Shown here: one piece after another, positions 1 through 10,388 of the stretch
Layout of the letters: each line of letters starts with the position of its first letter
Numbering within the stretch: the stretch's first letter is position 1
Assembly (NCBI GenBank): GCA_007115705.1
Contig: QXEO01001579.1
Location: forward strand, 186,001 to 250,000
Direction of reading: 5' to 3'
From: Dactylis glomerata
Lineage: Eukaryota > Streptophyta > Magnoliopsida > Poales > Poaceae
DNA: 64,000 nt
The notes under the pieces: generated by a model
Seen by the model: the letters and a program-made list of their open reading frames with translations, nothing else
What the model was told of the DNA's origin: nothing
The model's database searches: none
Translations under genes and position numbers: made by a program

Positions 1-1372
1 CCATTTGCCTTGTGTTTCGTTACACTTCGTGGTGTTTTTATGCGATTTCCGAAACTAACCTATTAACAAGTCGCCACAGTGCCAGTTCCCTATTTTTTGC
101 TGTTTTTGTGTTTCAGAAAAGCTACACAGGAAATATTCTCGGAATTGGACGAAACAAGTTTGAGAAATCTTATTTTTCCCAGAAGAGTATCGAAGACCGA
201 AAGAGAGTTGGAGGGGGCCAGAGGCCGCCCACACAATAGGGGGGCGCGGCCTAGCCCCTGGCCGCGCCCACCCATTGTGAGTGCACCCTGGCAGCCCCCT
301 GACGACACCCCTTCGCCTATATAAAGCCTCGGGACGGAAAACCCTAGGGGAATTGGCAAATTTCCAGAAAGAGTTTCGTAGCTCCGCCGCCGTCGAAGAC
401 AAATTTCGGGGGACAGAAGTCTCTGTTCCGGCACCCTGCCGGGATGGGGAAGTGCCCCCGGAGCCATCTCCATTGGTCTCCATCGCCGTCTCCATCGACC
501 TCACCGCCATCTCCATCAACCTTGCTGTCTCCTATGATGAGGAGGGAGTAGTTCTCCCCCGGGGCTGAGGGCTCTGCCGGTAGCTATGTGGTTCACCTCT
601 CTCTCCCATGATGTGATCTTTATGTGATCATGAGCTTTGTATCTAGTTGAATTGGTAGATGTTATTATTCAGATATTATGCTACTCCTATGCTTTATTAT
701 TGTACTCTTCAGAGATACCTCGTATCATGGTGTAAAGGTGACTAGTGTATGCATCATGTGTATCTTTTTGGTTAATGTCTCTATGAATTGTTAGTGTTTG
801 TTGGAACCATCTAGTGCGTTCACGGTGATAGTGTGGGACAATCTAGTTTGGGTACATACGGACTTTGAGGAGTGCTTCATAGCCCTACGCATGATTAGTG
901 TTCGTTTTCCATTGGAGAATTGTTTTGAGTTGCATATGGATGATAGTATCTATTGGTTCAATTATGTTATATTTGTTGACAGTGTGTCCACTAGTGAAAG
1001 TATGATCCCTAGGCCTTGTTTCCAAGCATTGTACACCGTTTACTTACAGTTTTGTTACATGTTTACTCACAGCGATACTTATTTCATATTACATTTACTA
1101 CTCATAATCATCACTACTACTTGTGTTTCACTATCTCTTCGCCGAACTAGTGCACCTATACATCTGACAAGTGTATTGGGTGTGTTGGGAACACAAGAGA
1201 CTTTCTGTATCGTAATTGCAGGGTTGCTTGAGAGGGATAGCTTTGACCTCTTCCTCCCTGAGTTCGATAAACCTTGGGTGACCCACTTAAGGGAAACTTG
1301 CTGCTGTTCTAAAAACCTCTGCACTTGGAGGCCCAACACTGTCTACAAGAACAGACGTGTGCGTAGACATCA
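1..1372 (+). repeat. 5' LTR of RT-less Gypsy-type element (first ~53 bp outside window)
   Basis: This stretch aligns throughout with 5062-6495, which is the 3' LTR of the same element; position 1 corresponds to about 5115. Similarity stops after the CA at 1371-1372. The LTR carries a TATA-like core (ctatataaag, near 318-326) followed by a C/T-rich leader, as expected for the LTR promoter and transcription start. Open frames inside it are not conserved proteins. The two LTRs differ by scattered substitutions and a few small indels, so the insertion is not brand new. Confidence 0.9.
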
Positions 1373-1382
1373 AGCTCTTTTC

Positions 1383-1400
1383 TGGCGCCGTTGCCGGGGA
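1383..1400 (+). promoter_or_regulatory. Primer binding site, tRNA-Asp type
   Basis: The 18 bases tggcgccgttgccgggga are the complement of the 3' end of plant tRNA-Asp (family knowledge). They lie 10 bases after the LTR end, the position expected for the minus-strand primer site. This fixes the element's orientation as plus. Confidence 0.8.
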
Positions 1401-1512
1401 GGTAAGGTAAAAGGTACTCGCATCCTCCTGTGTGAGTGCTCGAAGTTATTTTCTTTAGATTCTGCAATTATATCTTTTTGTTTCTTGTTTTTATTTTCAC
1501 TAGTTAGGCTTA

Positions 1513-2475
1513 ATGGAAAACAAAGAGTTCTTTAGTCTTTTTCCTGAGTTTAGATTTGAAGAGAAATTTGAAAAACCTTTGGAGCTTTATTCGCATGCTA
1601 ATAGTGTTGTTAGTATGATTGCTTTGAATACCGTTGTTGCTAATGCTATAGAAAAGTCTAAGCTTGGGGAAGTTGGTTTTGTTAAGCATGATATTTTTAG
1701 TTCCCCAGCTTTAGTGGAGAAAGTTTGCTCTGATGATATTTTATCTCCCCTATGTGATGTTCCTATGCCTGTTACCTATGTTAGTGATCATGATTGGGAA
1801 AAGCACTCTACTTTTGATATTGAAAATCTTTTTGGTACCGATTCTAAGGTTAATAATTGTTGTACCATTAGTACTATCCATGTTCCTTCTTATGATGATA
1901 TGTTTGATGAGTATGCTTTGCGAAATAGCTATTTTCTAGCTTGTGATGATACTAAACCTCTAGTTTATGATGGTTATGATGATAAGTATAATATTTTCAG
2001 TTCACCTACTTTTGAGGAGAAAATTAGTTATGATTACAATATGCCTCCTATTTTTGATGATTATGGTGATGAGAATAATTATCCTGTTGAATCTGCTCCT
2101 ACTATTATTGTTCATGTGGGGAGTATTAATTCTTTTATGCATGTGGCTCATGATAGGGAAACTTTATGTGATAGTTATATTATTAATTCTATTCATGATG
2201 CTACTGAAAGTTACTATGAGAGAGGGAAACATGGTTTGATGGATCTCAACAATATTGAGTTTCCCCTCTTTATGTTACAATTCTTGAAGTTGTACTTGTT
2301 TTGCCTTCCTATGCTTTTTGCTTTGCGCTTTCATGACTTGTCTCTTTACAAGACTATTTTTTATAGGAAGTGGTTTAGATTTAAATATCTTTCACATTTG
2401 CTTTTTGATGCTCTCTATTGCTTTAAGTTCCTATATGGCGCCTTTGCCTCAAGCTCTTATATGGCGCCCACATGA
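1513..2475 (+). CDS. Element-specific ORF of unknown function, 320 aa
   Basis: The only long frame of the internal region starts about 110 bp after the primer site. The first two thirds are acidic and low in complexity, rich in Asp, Tyr, Ser and Asn, with repeated phrases such as SSP-FEEK and YDD/YDGYDD. The last third is hydrophobic and aromatic (LYLFCLPMLFALRF, then two more Phe/Leu/Tyr-rich segments), possibly membrane-like. There is no CCHC knuckle, no gag homology that I recognise and no catalytic motif. Codon use is strongly A/T-ended. Related ORFs are known in non-autonomous Triticeae Gypsy elements; I assign no function. It may be real or a relic kept by chance. Confidence 0.5.
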   Translation: MENKEFFSLFPEFRFEEKFEKPLELYSHANSVVSMIALNTVVANAIEKSKLGEVGFVKHDIFSSPALVEKVCSDDILSPLCDVPMPVTYVSDHDWEKHSTFDIENLFGTDSKVNNCCTISTIHVPSYDDMFDEYALRNSYFLACDDTKPLVYDGYDDKYNIFSSPTFEEKISYDYNMPPIFDDYGDENNYPVESAPTIIVHVGSINSFMHVAHDRETLCDSYIINSIHDATESYYERGKHGLMDLNNIEFPLFMLQFLKLYLFCLPMLFALRFHDLSLYKTIFYRKWFRFKYLSHLLFDALYCFKFLYGAFASSSYMAPT

Positions 2476-5048
2476 GCATCTTTGCAAATTACTGCGCCTA
2501 GCTCAAAGGCGTTAAAGAAAAGCACTCTTGGGAGATAACCCATTGTTTTATTTTCAGTACTTTTTATTTTATTTGAGTCTTGGAAGTTATTACTACTGTA
2601 ATAACCTCTCCTTATCCTTTTTATTTCGTTTTTGTGCCAAGAGAAGCCTCTAATTTGAGTGATGTAAGATTTGGGGATGTTGCTGTCCTGAAACTATTTT
2701 CGGTGCTGCACCGTAAAAATTCGTGAAACTTCTCTGTATATCTTTTGGACCTGCGATTTCTTGTGCATATGCCCCAGGTTATATCTAAACTTTCATTAGT
2801 TGAACACTTTTTGATTTGAGCAACAGAAAACCCTCTAAAAATTCGACCTTTGTCAGTTGTTCTATTTTGACAGATTTCTGCCAATATTTGTGTTTGCCGC
2901 TCGATCGCTTTCTTTTGAGTTCTTTTGATCACGGAACTTTTGGGGAAGTTGCTACAGTAGTATATACTTTATATGTGGTGGTTTTGAGTTGAAACCTGAA
3001 GCAAAAAGGGTTGATTCAATGTTATGCTTACACTAATGTTGCTAATAGAATTGTGTTTAGTTTTGTATGAAGGAAGTTTTCAAGTGTAGGGATTGGAGAA
3101 TGATGAGATGGGATGAAGAATGGACAAAATCTCAAGCTTGGGGATGCCCATGCCACCCCAAGAAATACCCAAGAAGTACAAGCATCAAAGCTTGGGGATG
3201 CCCCCGAGGCACCCCCTTCTTCATCGGCAAAAATCAGGCCACCTTTCAAGACACTATATTTTTATTGCTTCATGCATTATGCATTTTTCTTGGAGCGTCA
3301 GTTGCTTTTGTTTTCAGTTTTATTTTGTTTTGTTTGCTGCAATAAATGGTTAGATCACATCATGTTTCTTTTGGAGGAGATGAACTCGTTTTTCATTTGC
3401 CAAGAACACTCCATTTTTCACTCTTATCGTTTCAACGAGTGCTCTCTTTTTCTGCTACTGCATTTAGATTGCATTTTTTGCCTTGATTTTTGTTCAGATC
3501 TTGTTTTATCTTTGCATCAAGGTGTATTTGGACCTCTGGTATATGTTGGTTTTCCTCAAAAGAGTTTCCTCAAAAAGGTTTGAATGGTGTTGGAAAAGAG
3601 AAAAAGTTTCATGCAAAAAAGTGATACAAAAAGGAGCTTGTGTAGACTACGGCCTAGGCTTTTGCATGTTGTGCTTGATGTCTTTTTGATAGTATGCTTA
3701 GTAGTTTTGCTGTAGCATGACTTGTCTCAAATGACAGAGATTGCTTAATGAGCCTTTGAAAAAATAATGCGTTGTTTATATTATTTGGAAGCATTAATTT
3801 GGTTTTCTCCTTTGATGCTTTATTTGGGTTGACTTGGTGCATGCTTACACCATGTTGACTACAAAAATAAGTCGCCTATAGCCTCTATGATCATTTAGTT
3901 TTTGACTTTTGATGCCATCTTATGCTTCTTTTAATGTTGCTTTGTTGCTTTGCATGATTATGGCCGTTATTGCTCTCTTAGTTGGTCGCTCCTAGTCTTT
4001 TGCTAGCCCTCATTTTGTACTGAGTATAAGCTCTACTCGTGCATCCGACTCCCAAAAACCAAGTTTGCCATTGTGTCCACTATAAATTCCTATGCATGGT
4101 ATTTGCAAGCCATTCCAAGTAAATTTTCATGTGCTACCTTTCAAAAAACCTTCAAAATACTTCTCATTTTGTGACACTATTTTCAGCTCATGGGGACGTA
4201 GTGGTCGGATTTGCTATCTTCCATATTGTCTTATTCCAAAAAAAGAGAAAAAAAGAAAGAAAAAAGGCACTCCTCCATGGTATGTGAATGTTGGTGGGCA
4301 CCCGATGGAATCGGTTAGCCATGGTTTGAGAAATGAAAAAAGGTGGGGAGGAGTGCCAAGCTTTATAAAAGAGCACCAAAGTGCCAATCCCTCTCTCAAA
4401 AACTTGCTTACTTTTTGTATGGAAGATAGTAAGAACCCCATTGCTAGTCGTTGACAAAGACAACCACCTCTCAAAACCCAGTTTTTATCTCTTTGTTTTA
4501 CAAATGAAAAGCTCTAGCGCATGTTTAATCACTTCTTCCCTATGCGAAGAGCCTTTCTTTTACTTTTATGTTGAGTCACCACCTTCTACCTTTATGCACC
4601 ATCTAAGAGAGAATAGTTGTCATTCTGAGTATAATGTGCATTGTCCCAAATTTTTCATTGATTGATTCATGATCATGGTTTCACTTGTTCTTAAATTACT
4701 TGTATCTAGTCATCCTCTTAAACTTGAAGGTGTCCTATGCATTTATGTTTTGCTACTCCATGAGGGACAAGCTGAAAACCATTTACTATGTTTTTCCATA
4801 TGATTTGAAACACACACGTGACTTTCATTGTTTCATTATTCATGATCTTTTGTTTGTGTTCTATTTCATGTTATAACATGGTTGCTAAGTTTTTATTGTC
4901 AAGATTATGTCTTTCATGCCCATGTTTTAAGTTCTTTTGATCCCAGCACTCAATGCTTACATAAATGATCAAGATTGTGTAGGTGCATGTCACCTCAAAA
5001 ATTATTTCTTTTGTTATCACTTACCTACTCGAGGACGAGCAGGAGTTA

Positions 5049-5061
5049 AGCTTGGGGGTGC
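5049..5061 (+). promoter_or_regulatory. Polypurine tract of the first LTR element
   Basis: The purine-rich agcttgggggtgc stands directly before the TGATACGTCTC start of the 3' LTR. This is the position of the plus-strand primer in LTR retrotransposons. Confidence 0.75.
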
Positions 5062-6495
5062 TGATACGTCTCAAACGTATCTATAATTTTTGATGCTCCA
5101 TGCTTGTTTTTACACCATTTGCCTTGTGTTTCGTTACACTTCATGGCATTTTTATGCGATTTCTGGAACTAACCTATTAACAAGTCGCCACAGTCACAGT
5201 TCCCTGTTTTCTGCTGTTTTTGTGTTTCAGAAAAGCTACACAGGAAATATTCTCAGAATTGGACGAAACAAGTTCCAGAAGTCTTATTTTTTCCGGAAGA
5301 GTACCGAAGACCGAAAGAGAGCTGGAGGGGGGCCAGAGGCCGCCCACACAACAGGGGGGCGCGACCCAGCCCCTGGCCGCGCCCACCCATTGTGAGGGCC
5401 CCCGGCAGCCCCCAGATGACGCCCCTTCGCCTATATAAAACCTCGGGACGGAAAACCCTAGGGGAATCGACAAATTTCCAAAAAGAGTTTCATAGCTCCG
5501 CCACCATCGAAGACAAATTTCGGGGGATAGCAGTCTCTGTTCCGGCACCCTGCCGGGACAGGGAAGTGCCCCCGGAGCCATCTCCATCGATCTCCATCGC
5601 CGTCTCCGCCGTCTCCATCGACCTCACCGCCATCTCCATCAACCTTGCTGTCTCCTATGATGAGGAGGGAGTAGTTCTCCCCCGGGGCTGAGGGCTCTGC
5701 CGGTAGCTATGTGGTTCACCTCTCTCTCCCATGACGTGATATTTATGTGATCGTGAGCTTTGTATCTAGTTGAATTGGTAGATGTGATTATTCAGATATT
5801 ATGCTACTCCTATGCTTTATTATTGTACTCTCCGGAGATACCTCGTATCATGGTGTAAAGGTGACTAGTGTGTGCATCATGTGTATCTTTTTTGTTAATG
5901 TCTCTATGAATTGTTGGTGTTTGTTGGAACCATCTAGTGCGTTCACGGTGATAGTGTGGGACAATCTAGTTTGGGTACATACGGACTTTGAGGAGTGCTT
6001 CGTAGCCCTACGCATGATTAGTGTTTGTTTTCCATTGGAGAATTGTTTTGAGTTGCATATGGATGATAGTATCTATTGGTTCAATTATGTTATATTTGTT
6101 GAGAGTGTGTCCACTAGTGAAAGTATGATCCCTAGGCCTTGTTTCCAAGCATTGCACACCGTTTACTTACAGTTTTGTTACATGTTTACTCACAGCAATA
6201 CTTATTTCATATTATATTTACTACTCATAATCATCACTACTACTTGTATTTCACTATCTCTTTGCCGAACTAGTGCACCTATACATCTGACAAGTGTATT
6301 GGGTGTGTTGGGGACACAAGAGACTTTCTGTATCGTAATTGCAGGGTTGCTTGAGAGGGATAGCTTTGACCTCTTCCTCCCTGAGTTCGATAAACCTTGG
6401 GTGATCCACTTAAGGGAAACTTGCTGCTGTTCTACAAACCTCTCCACTTGGAGGCCCAACACTGTCTACAAGAACAGATGCGTGCGTAGATATCA
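5062..6495 (+). repeat. 3' LTR of RT-less Gypsy-type element (complete, 1434 bp)
   Basis: It begins TGATACGTCTCAAACG, a start widely seen in Triticeae Gypsy LTRs, and ends in ATATCA. It matches the partial 5' LTR at 1-1372. A TATA-like core lies at 5431-5440. The next five bases, gtgga (6496-6500), should be the target-site duplication; its partner lies left of the window. The sequence after 6495 reads in frame into the gag gene of another element, which shows that this one is nested. Confidence 0.9.
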
Positions 6496-8971
6496 GTGGA
6501 GAACAATCAAAACAGCCGTAGAGCACGGCACGCCAATACCAACAAATTCCAGCAAAAACATGCTTTTGGGATACCATTACGCCCTAAGACAGCAGGCGAA
6601 GCAATTAGCAAAGGAGAAGATTGAAATATAGAAAAGGAAGGACTCAGCTATTGCAGCAAGTGACTCTGCTCGCAGAGCACATAGCGACGCGTCATACACA
6701 AACAGAAGGCATCATCGACATGGATCAAGATACGAAAATCTCGAGTACTCAGGAAGGCAAAGCATCTCCAAAAACCTCGACTCGTCTTTCCTATCGGTCG
6801 ACGAGCAAGGAAACATTATACCAAAAACTCCCGAGGCAGCACTGGTGGTAGCTCAAGCATACCTATATACAACACGACCAAATCCAGGAGACCCGAGGGA
6901 ACATATACACCGCGCAGCACTAAATGGGTTGAAGATGGTAGGCAACAAATTATCAGCAAAAGAGGAGGAGGCGCATCGCAACAAAGGAACCCATAAATCA
7001 AGATCACCACGCCGTCACAACAGTCCTCGGCATAAAAGTGGAAGTCGATGATCTAGGACGCCGTCACCAGGACGATACAATAGTCCAAAGAACAAGGGAG
7101 CCCGACGATCCAGAACTCCTAATAGAACGCATGACCACGAAGACGATGAAAAGGGGATGGGGGCGCCATGCTTTACCCGTAGGGTTCGCATCACGCCAGT
7201 ACCCAAAGGTTTCAAACTACCGCATGACCAGCAAAAATATGATGGATCTCAGGAGCCACGGTCATGGCTTTCAGACTACCTACAAGCAGTGCAAATATTA
7301 GGAGGAACCAGGGAAACAGCAATGCAAAGCTTGCAACTACACCTCACCGGCGCAGCAAGGTCATGGTTAAGCAAACTAGGCGAGGAAACAATTGGAAGTT
7401 TGGAGGAGCTCACAAAACAATTTACGAGTAACTTCAAGTCGACATACAAGCGGCCAGCATCCATAGAAGAAGTCAAAGCCTGTGTGCAACAACGCGGGGA
7501 GACATTAAGGGCATACATCCAAAGGTGGAGTATAATCAAAAATTCGGCAGTCGAAGTCTCGGATGAAAGAGCAATAGACGCATTCATAGTCGGGTTACGG
7601 CGAGGAGACCTAGTCGAAGAGATGGGCATGATCAAGCTGAAAACAGTATCAGATCTAATGGATGTAGCCAACAGATTTGCAGATGGAGAAGATGCATGCA
7701 ACAATAAGCGCACGCGATCACCAGAGGATGATAGAGGAAACAGATATGGAGGTCAACGTAGAAGGTCCCGCAATAATGACAACTACGGCTCTCACAGCCA
7801 GGTAGTCGCAGGATACAAAGATAACAGCTACCAAAGCAACGACCGTAAAAGTTCGGGATACCGTGGCTATGGCAAAGAAGACTACAAAAAGTTTCAACCA
7901 AGGGAGTCCAGAGAGTACAATCCATCCCCAGAAGATATGCTCAACGGACCATATCATATTCATTCTGCGTTTGTCGATGGGAAACGAGTATCCAGACATG
8001 CAATGAAAGATTGTACTATGTTCTTGAAACTGCAGGAAGCAGCACTCCACAAGCAAGCCGAGGCAAAATGGCAGGGATATGAAGGAAATACAAGCAACGC
8101 ACCTGCAACCCAACAAGAAAATAGTGGAGCTCTTAAGGGTCAAGATCAACCAAACCAGGGACGCGACAATGATGATGGATATGTTCCATCTAAGGGACAC
8201 ATTACAACAATGATACAGCCAGTGCCCAAGTCGAACAAAGAGGAGAAAAGCATAACTCGACAAAACAACCTCGCAATAACTTCACCTCCAGCAACAACGG
8301 AATACCTGCATTGGTCAGAGCAACCCATAGAATTCAGCAGAGATGATCACCCAATAACAGTACCTCGGCCAGGAAACGCGCCCTTGGTACTCAAAGCTCA
8401 AATTGGGACCTATGATGTTGACATAATATTCATGGATGCAGGAAGTTGGATAAATCTCACATACGCAAAGACCTTATGGGCAATGCACATTTCATTGGAG
8501 TTCCTGAAACTAACTGATTGCTCCTTCCATGGAATAGTCCCAGGAAGTGCTAACTATCCACTTGGTCGAATAGCACTCAATGTCTGCTTCGGAAATCGAC
8601 AAAACTACAGAAGGGAGAAACTCGACTTCGAAGTCATGGACTGGCTATCACAATATCATGCGATCCTTGGGAGACCAGCGTTTTCGCGATTCATGGCAGT
8701 ACCTCACTATACTTACTTGGTACTAAAAATGCCAGGACCCAAAGGAATTATTACAGTAAAGGGAAGCTTCGAGTTATCAGATCTATGCGACAAGGAGTTT
8801 CATAAGATGGCCCAAATTTTTGGCATGATGGCAAGCTATGGAGAACCTAACTGCAAAGTAAAAAGCACGACTACAGAAGAGACACGGCAACTCAAAGGAA
8901 ACCCCAAGGAACCAAGAGTAAAGAAACCTCGGGTACAGCTACCCGAACAAGAGAAGACTGCAGCGACATAG
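6496..8971 (+). pseudogene. gag-protease of Tat-like Gypsy element, with two in-frame stops
   Basis: One frame runs from the nested-element junction to TAG at 8969-8971, broken only by TAG at 6629-6631 and TGA at 7049-7051. The first part is Arg/Ser-rich (repeated RS/SP). The retrotransposon-gag domain lies about 7290-7720, with motifs such as LTGAARSWLSKL, ETLRAYIQRW and DAFIVGLR, then a basic RS-rich tail near 7710-7950. A retropepsin-like domain spans about 8370-8800. Its active site reads MDAGSWINL, where family members usually have DGGSS or DTGAS, and it is followed by AILGRPAF. After 7157 it is uninterrupted for 604 codons. Both stops fit C-to-T changes (CAG to TAG, CGA to TGA). Confidence 0.85.
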
Positions 8972-9274
8972 GAGACAAGACATACAAATTAGTCAAGCAA
9001 GAAAATAAGGCTGTAAAAGCCACGAGTTATTCCAGGGCAATGCCCTCTAGATCCAGAACACGATTCACTGGCCAGATCTCTTGGGTCATCCCATGTATCT
9101 TACATTACATGCATAAGTAAAAGACAAAAGTTCCTCTTATTTGAGTTTACATGTCTTTAAAAGCCGCGGCAAGTGCATCAATATACGCACAAAGTAAAAT
9201 GCTTTGAGGATAAAATTTCTAACATAAAAATTTAGAAAATAAAAAACTCTCACATTATACACAAAAATATCACA
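8972..9274. other. Spacer between gag-protease and antisense genes
   Basis: This 300-bp A-rich stretch has no coding frame. It is where pol would begin in an autonomous relative. Nothing resembling reverse transcriptase is seen on either strand. Confidence 0.6.
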
Positions 9275-10205
9275 TCACAACATCGGGTTATCAGAATCAT
9301 CCACCCCCAGGGGATCTAAGTAGTGATGCTCACGGAAAAACGCGGCATCCTCTTGCAATAGCCTAGCTATAATCCTTCTGGCAGGCTGCAGGGTATTCTC
9401 CAGATGAACTCGCAAACTAGCTCCACCCGAAGGATAACTCAGTGACATGGAACTGTAATTAAGCCTTGGATGCCACTTACGCATCCACCCAAGAGCAAAA
9501 TTGGCTCCGGCCACCAAATTCAGCTCTATCAGATGACGAATTTGTTGACTCGATCTGAAAGTATCGAGTAGCAATGGAAAACTTCCAGGCAGAGGATTGC
9601 GAGGAAGCATGACAGAATGCATGGTTATCAAAGATCTTCGACAACCATCAACTGCCTCTCCAATATGCTGAGCACGATCTTGAAGCAGCACAATAGCATG
9701 ACAACATCGAGGATCGGACCACAAACTGTCGATCCCCTCTGATGCCTTCTCCAGAGCTGCATTTTGCTCAGCAACCCGACGCGCTTCGGCAGCAAAGTCC
9801 AGACAAGTACCTGAGACAACAGAAGATATTAGACGGCAGTAGTGGAATAAAAAGGAAATAAGAGAAGACACAAGGAATCTTACATCGCTGCATCTCGCAA
9901 ACAGACTCGACAATACTGATGAGGAAGGAGTCACATTCTTCGAGATGAACGATTTTCGCCATCAGACCTGACACCTTATATTCAAGAATGGATATTTGTT
10001 TCATAAACCCGCAAGACTTGCTGGCTTTATCCATAGCCATCTGCGTCTGGCGTTTCGCCAAAGTCAAGCGGCTATCAAGATCTGAAATCCTCAAGGAATA
10101 CTCAGCGCATTGGCAAGAATGACGAGAAGGTGACAAAACTTTGGAGTCGAAAGCATCGGCAGGGGATGGAGCCTGATCGCGACCCGACGATCCACCAGCA
10201 TGCAT
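9275..10205 (-). CDS. Antisense gene B of the Tat-like element (spliced, coiled-coil-like)
   Basis: It reads opposite to gag. Exon 1 starts at ATG 10205 (MHAGGSSGRD) and runs to about 9890, ending near VCEMQR. A short T-rich intron with a GT donor and a TCTCAG-type acceptor leads to exon 2, from about 9808 to the stop at 9275 (ends DSDNPML). The protein is rich in Ala, Glu, Leu, Lys and Gln with heptad-like spacing (SLRISDLDSRLTLAKRQ), so a coiled coil is likely. It probably forms the C-terminal partner of the longer antisense gene upstream, or one transcription unit with it. Antisense ORFs of unknown role are known in Tat-lineage elements. I do not know its function. Confidence 0.55.
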
Positions 10206-10388
10206 AGGCTAGAGGCCAAAAGAAAAGAAAAAGAGAAGCATCTCAGAAGCCAAGCAGAACGCGATATTTCACAAAAGAAGAAATATTTACATAAGTACAA
10301 GCCCTCTGACTAAAGTTCTCAGGCTACATACGACTACGAGTTCACTACATCAGAAGCAAAAACTAAAAATCACAAAAGGAGGCCAAGT

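Larger units (their letters stand above)
1373..5061 (+). mobile_element. Internal region of RT-less Gypsy-type LTR element
   Basis: The 3.7-kb internal region lies between two 1.4-kb LTRs. I find no reverse transcriptase, integrase, RNase H or protease motif in any frame, so the element must depend on enzymes of other elements. It holds one long ORF (1513-2475), then about 2.5 kb of A/T-rich non-coding DNA. Two internal copies of an agcttggggatgcc motif (near 3135 and 3189) resemble the true polypurine tract at 5049-5061. Its general look fits the non-autonomous Sabrina/WHAM-like elements of Triticeae, but I cannot assign the family without a library search. Confidence 0.85.

Noticed and set aside
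798..1535. 245-codon plus frame crossing the 5' LTR end
   Set aside because: It runs through LTR, primer site and leader; the related frame in the 3' LTR (5801-6631) continues into unrelated gag, so it is not a protein gene.
7276..8328. Minus-strand frames overlapping gag
   Set aside because: They are mirror frames of the gag-protease coding region with no known domain and Cys/Leu/Ser-rich composition.
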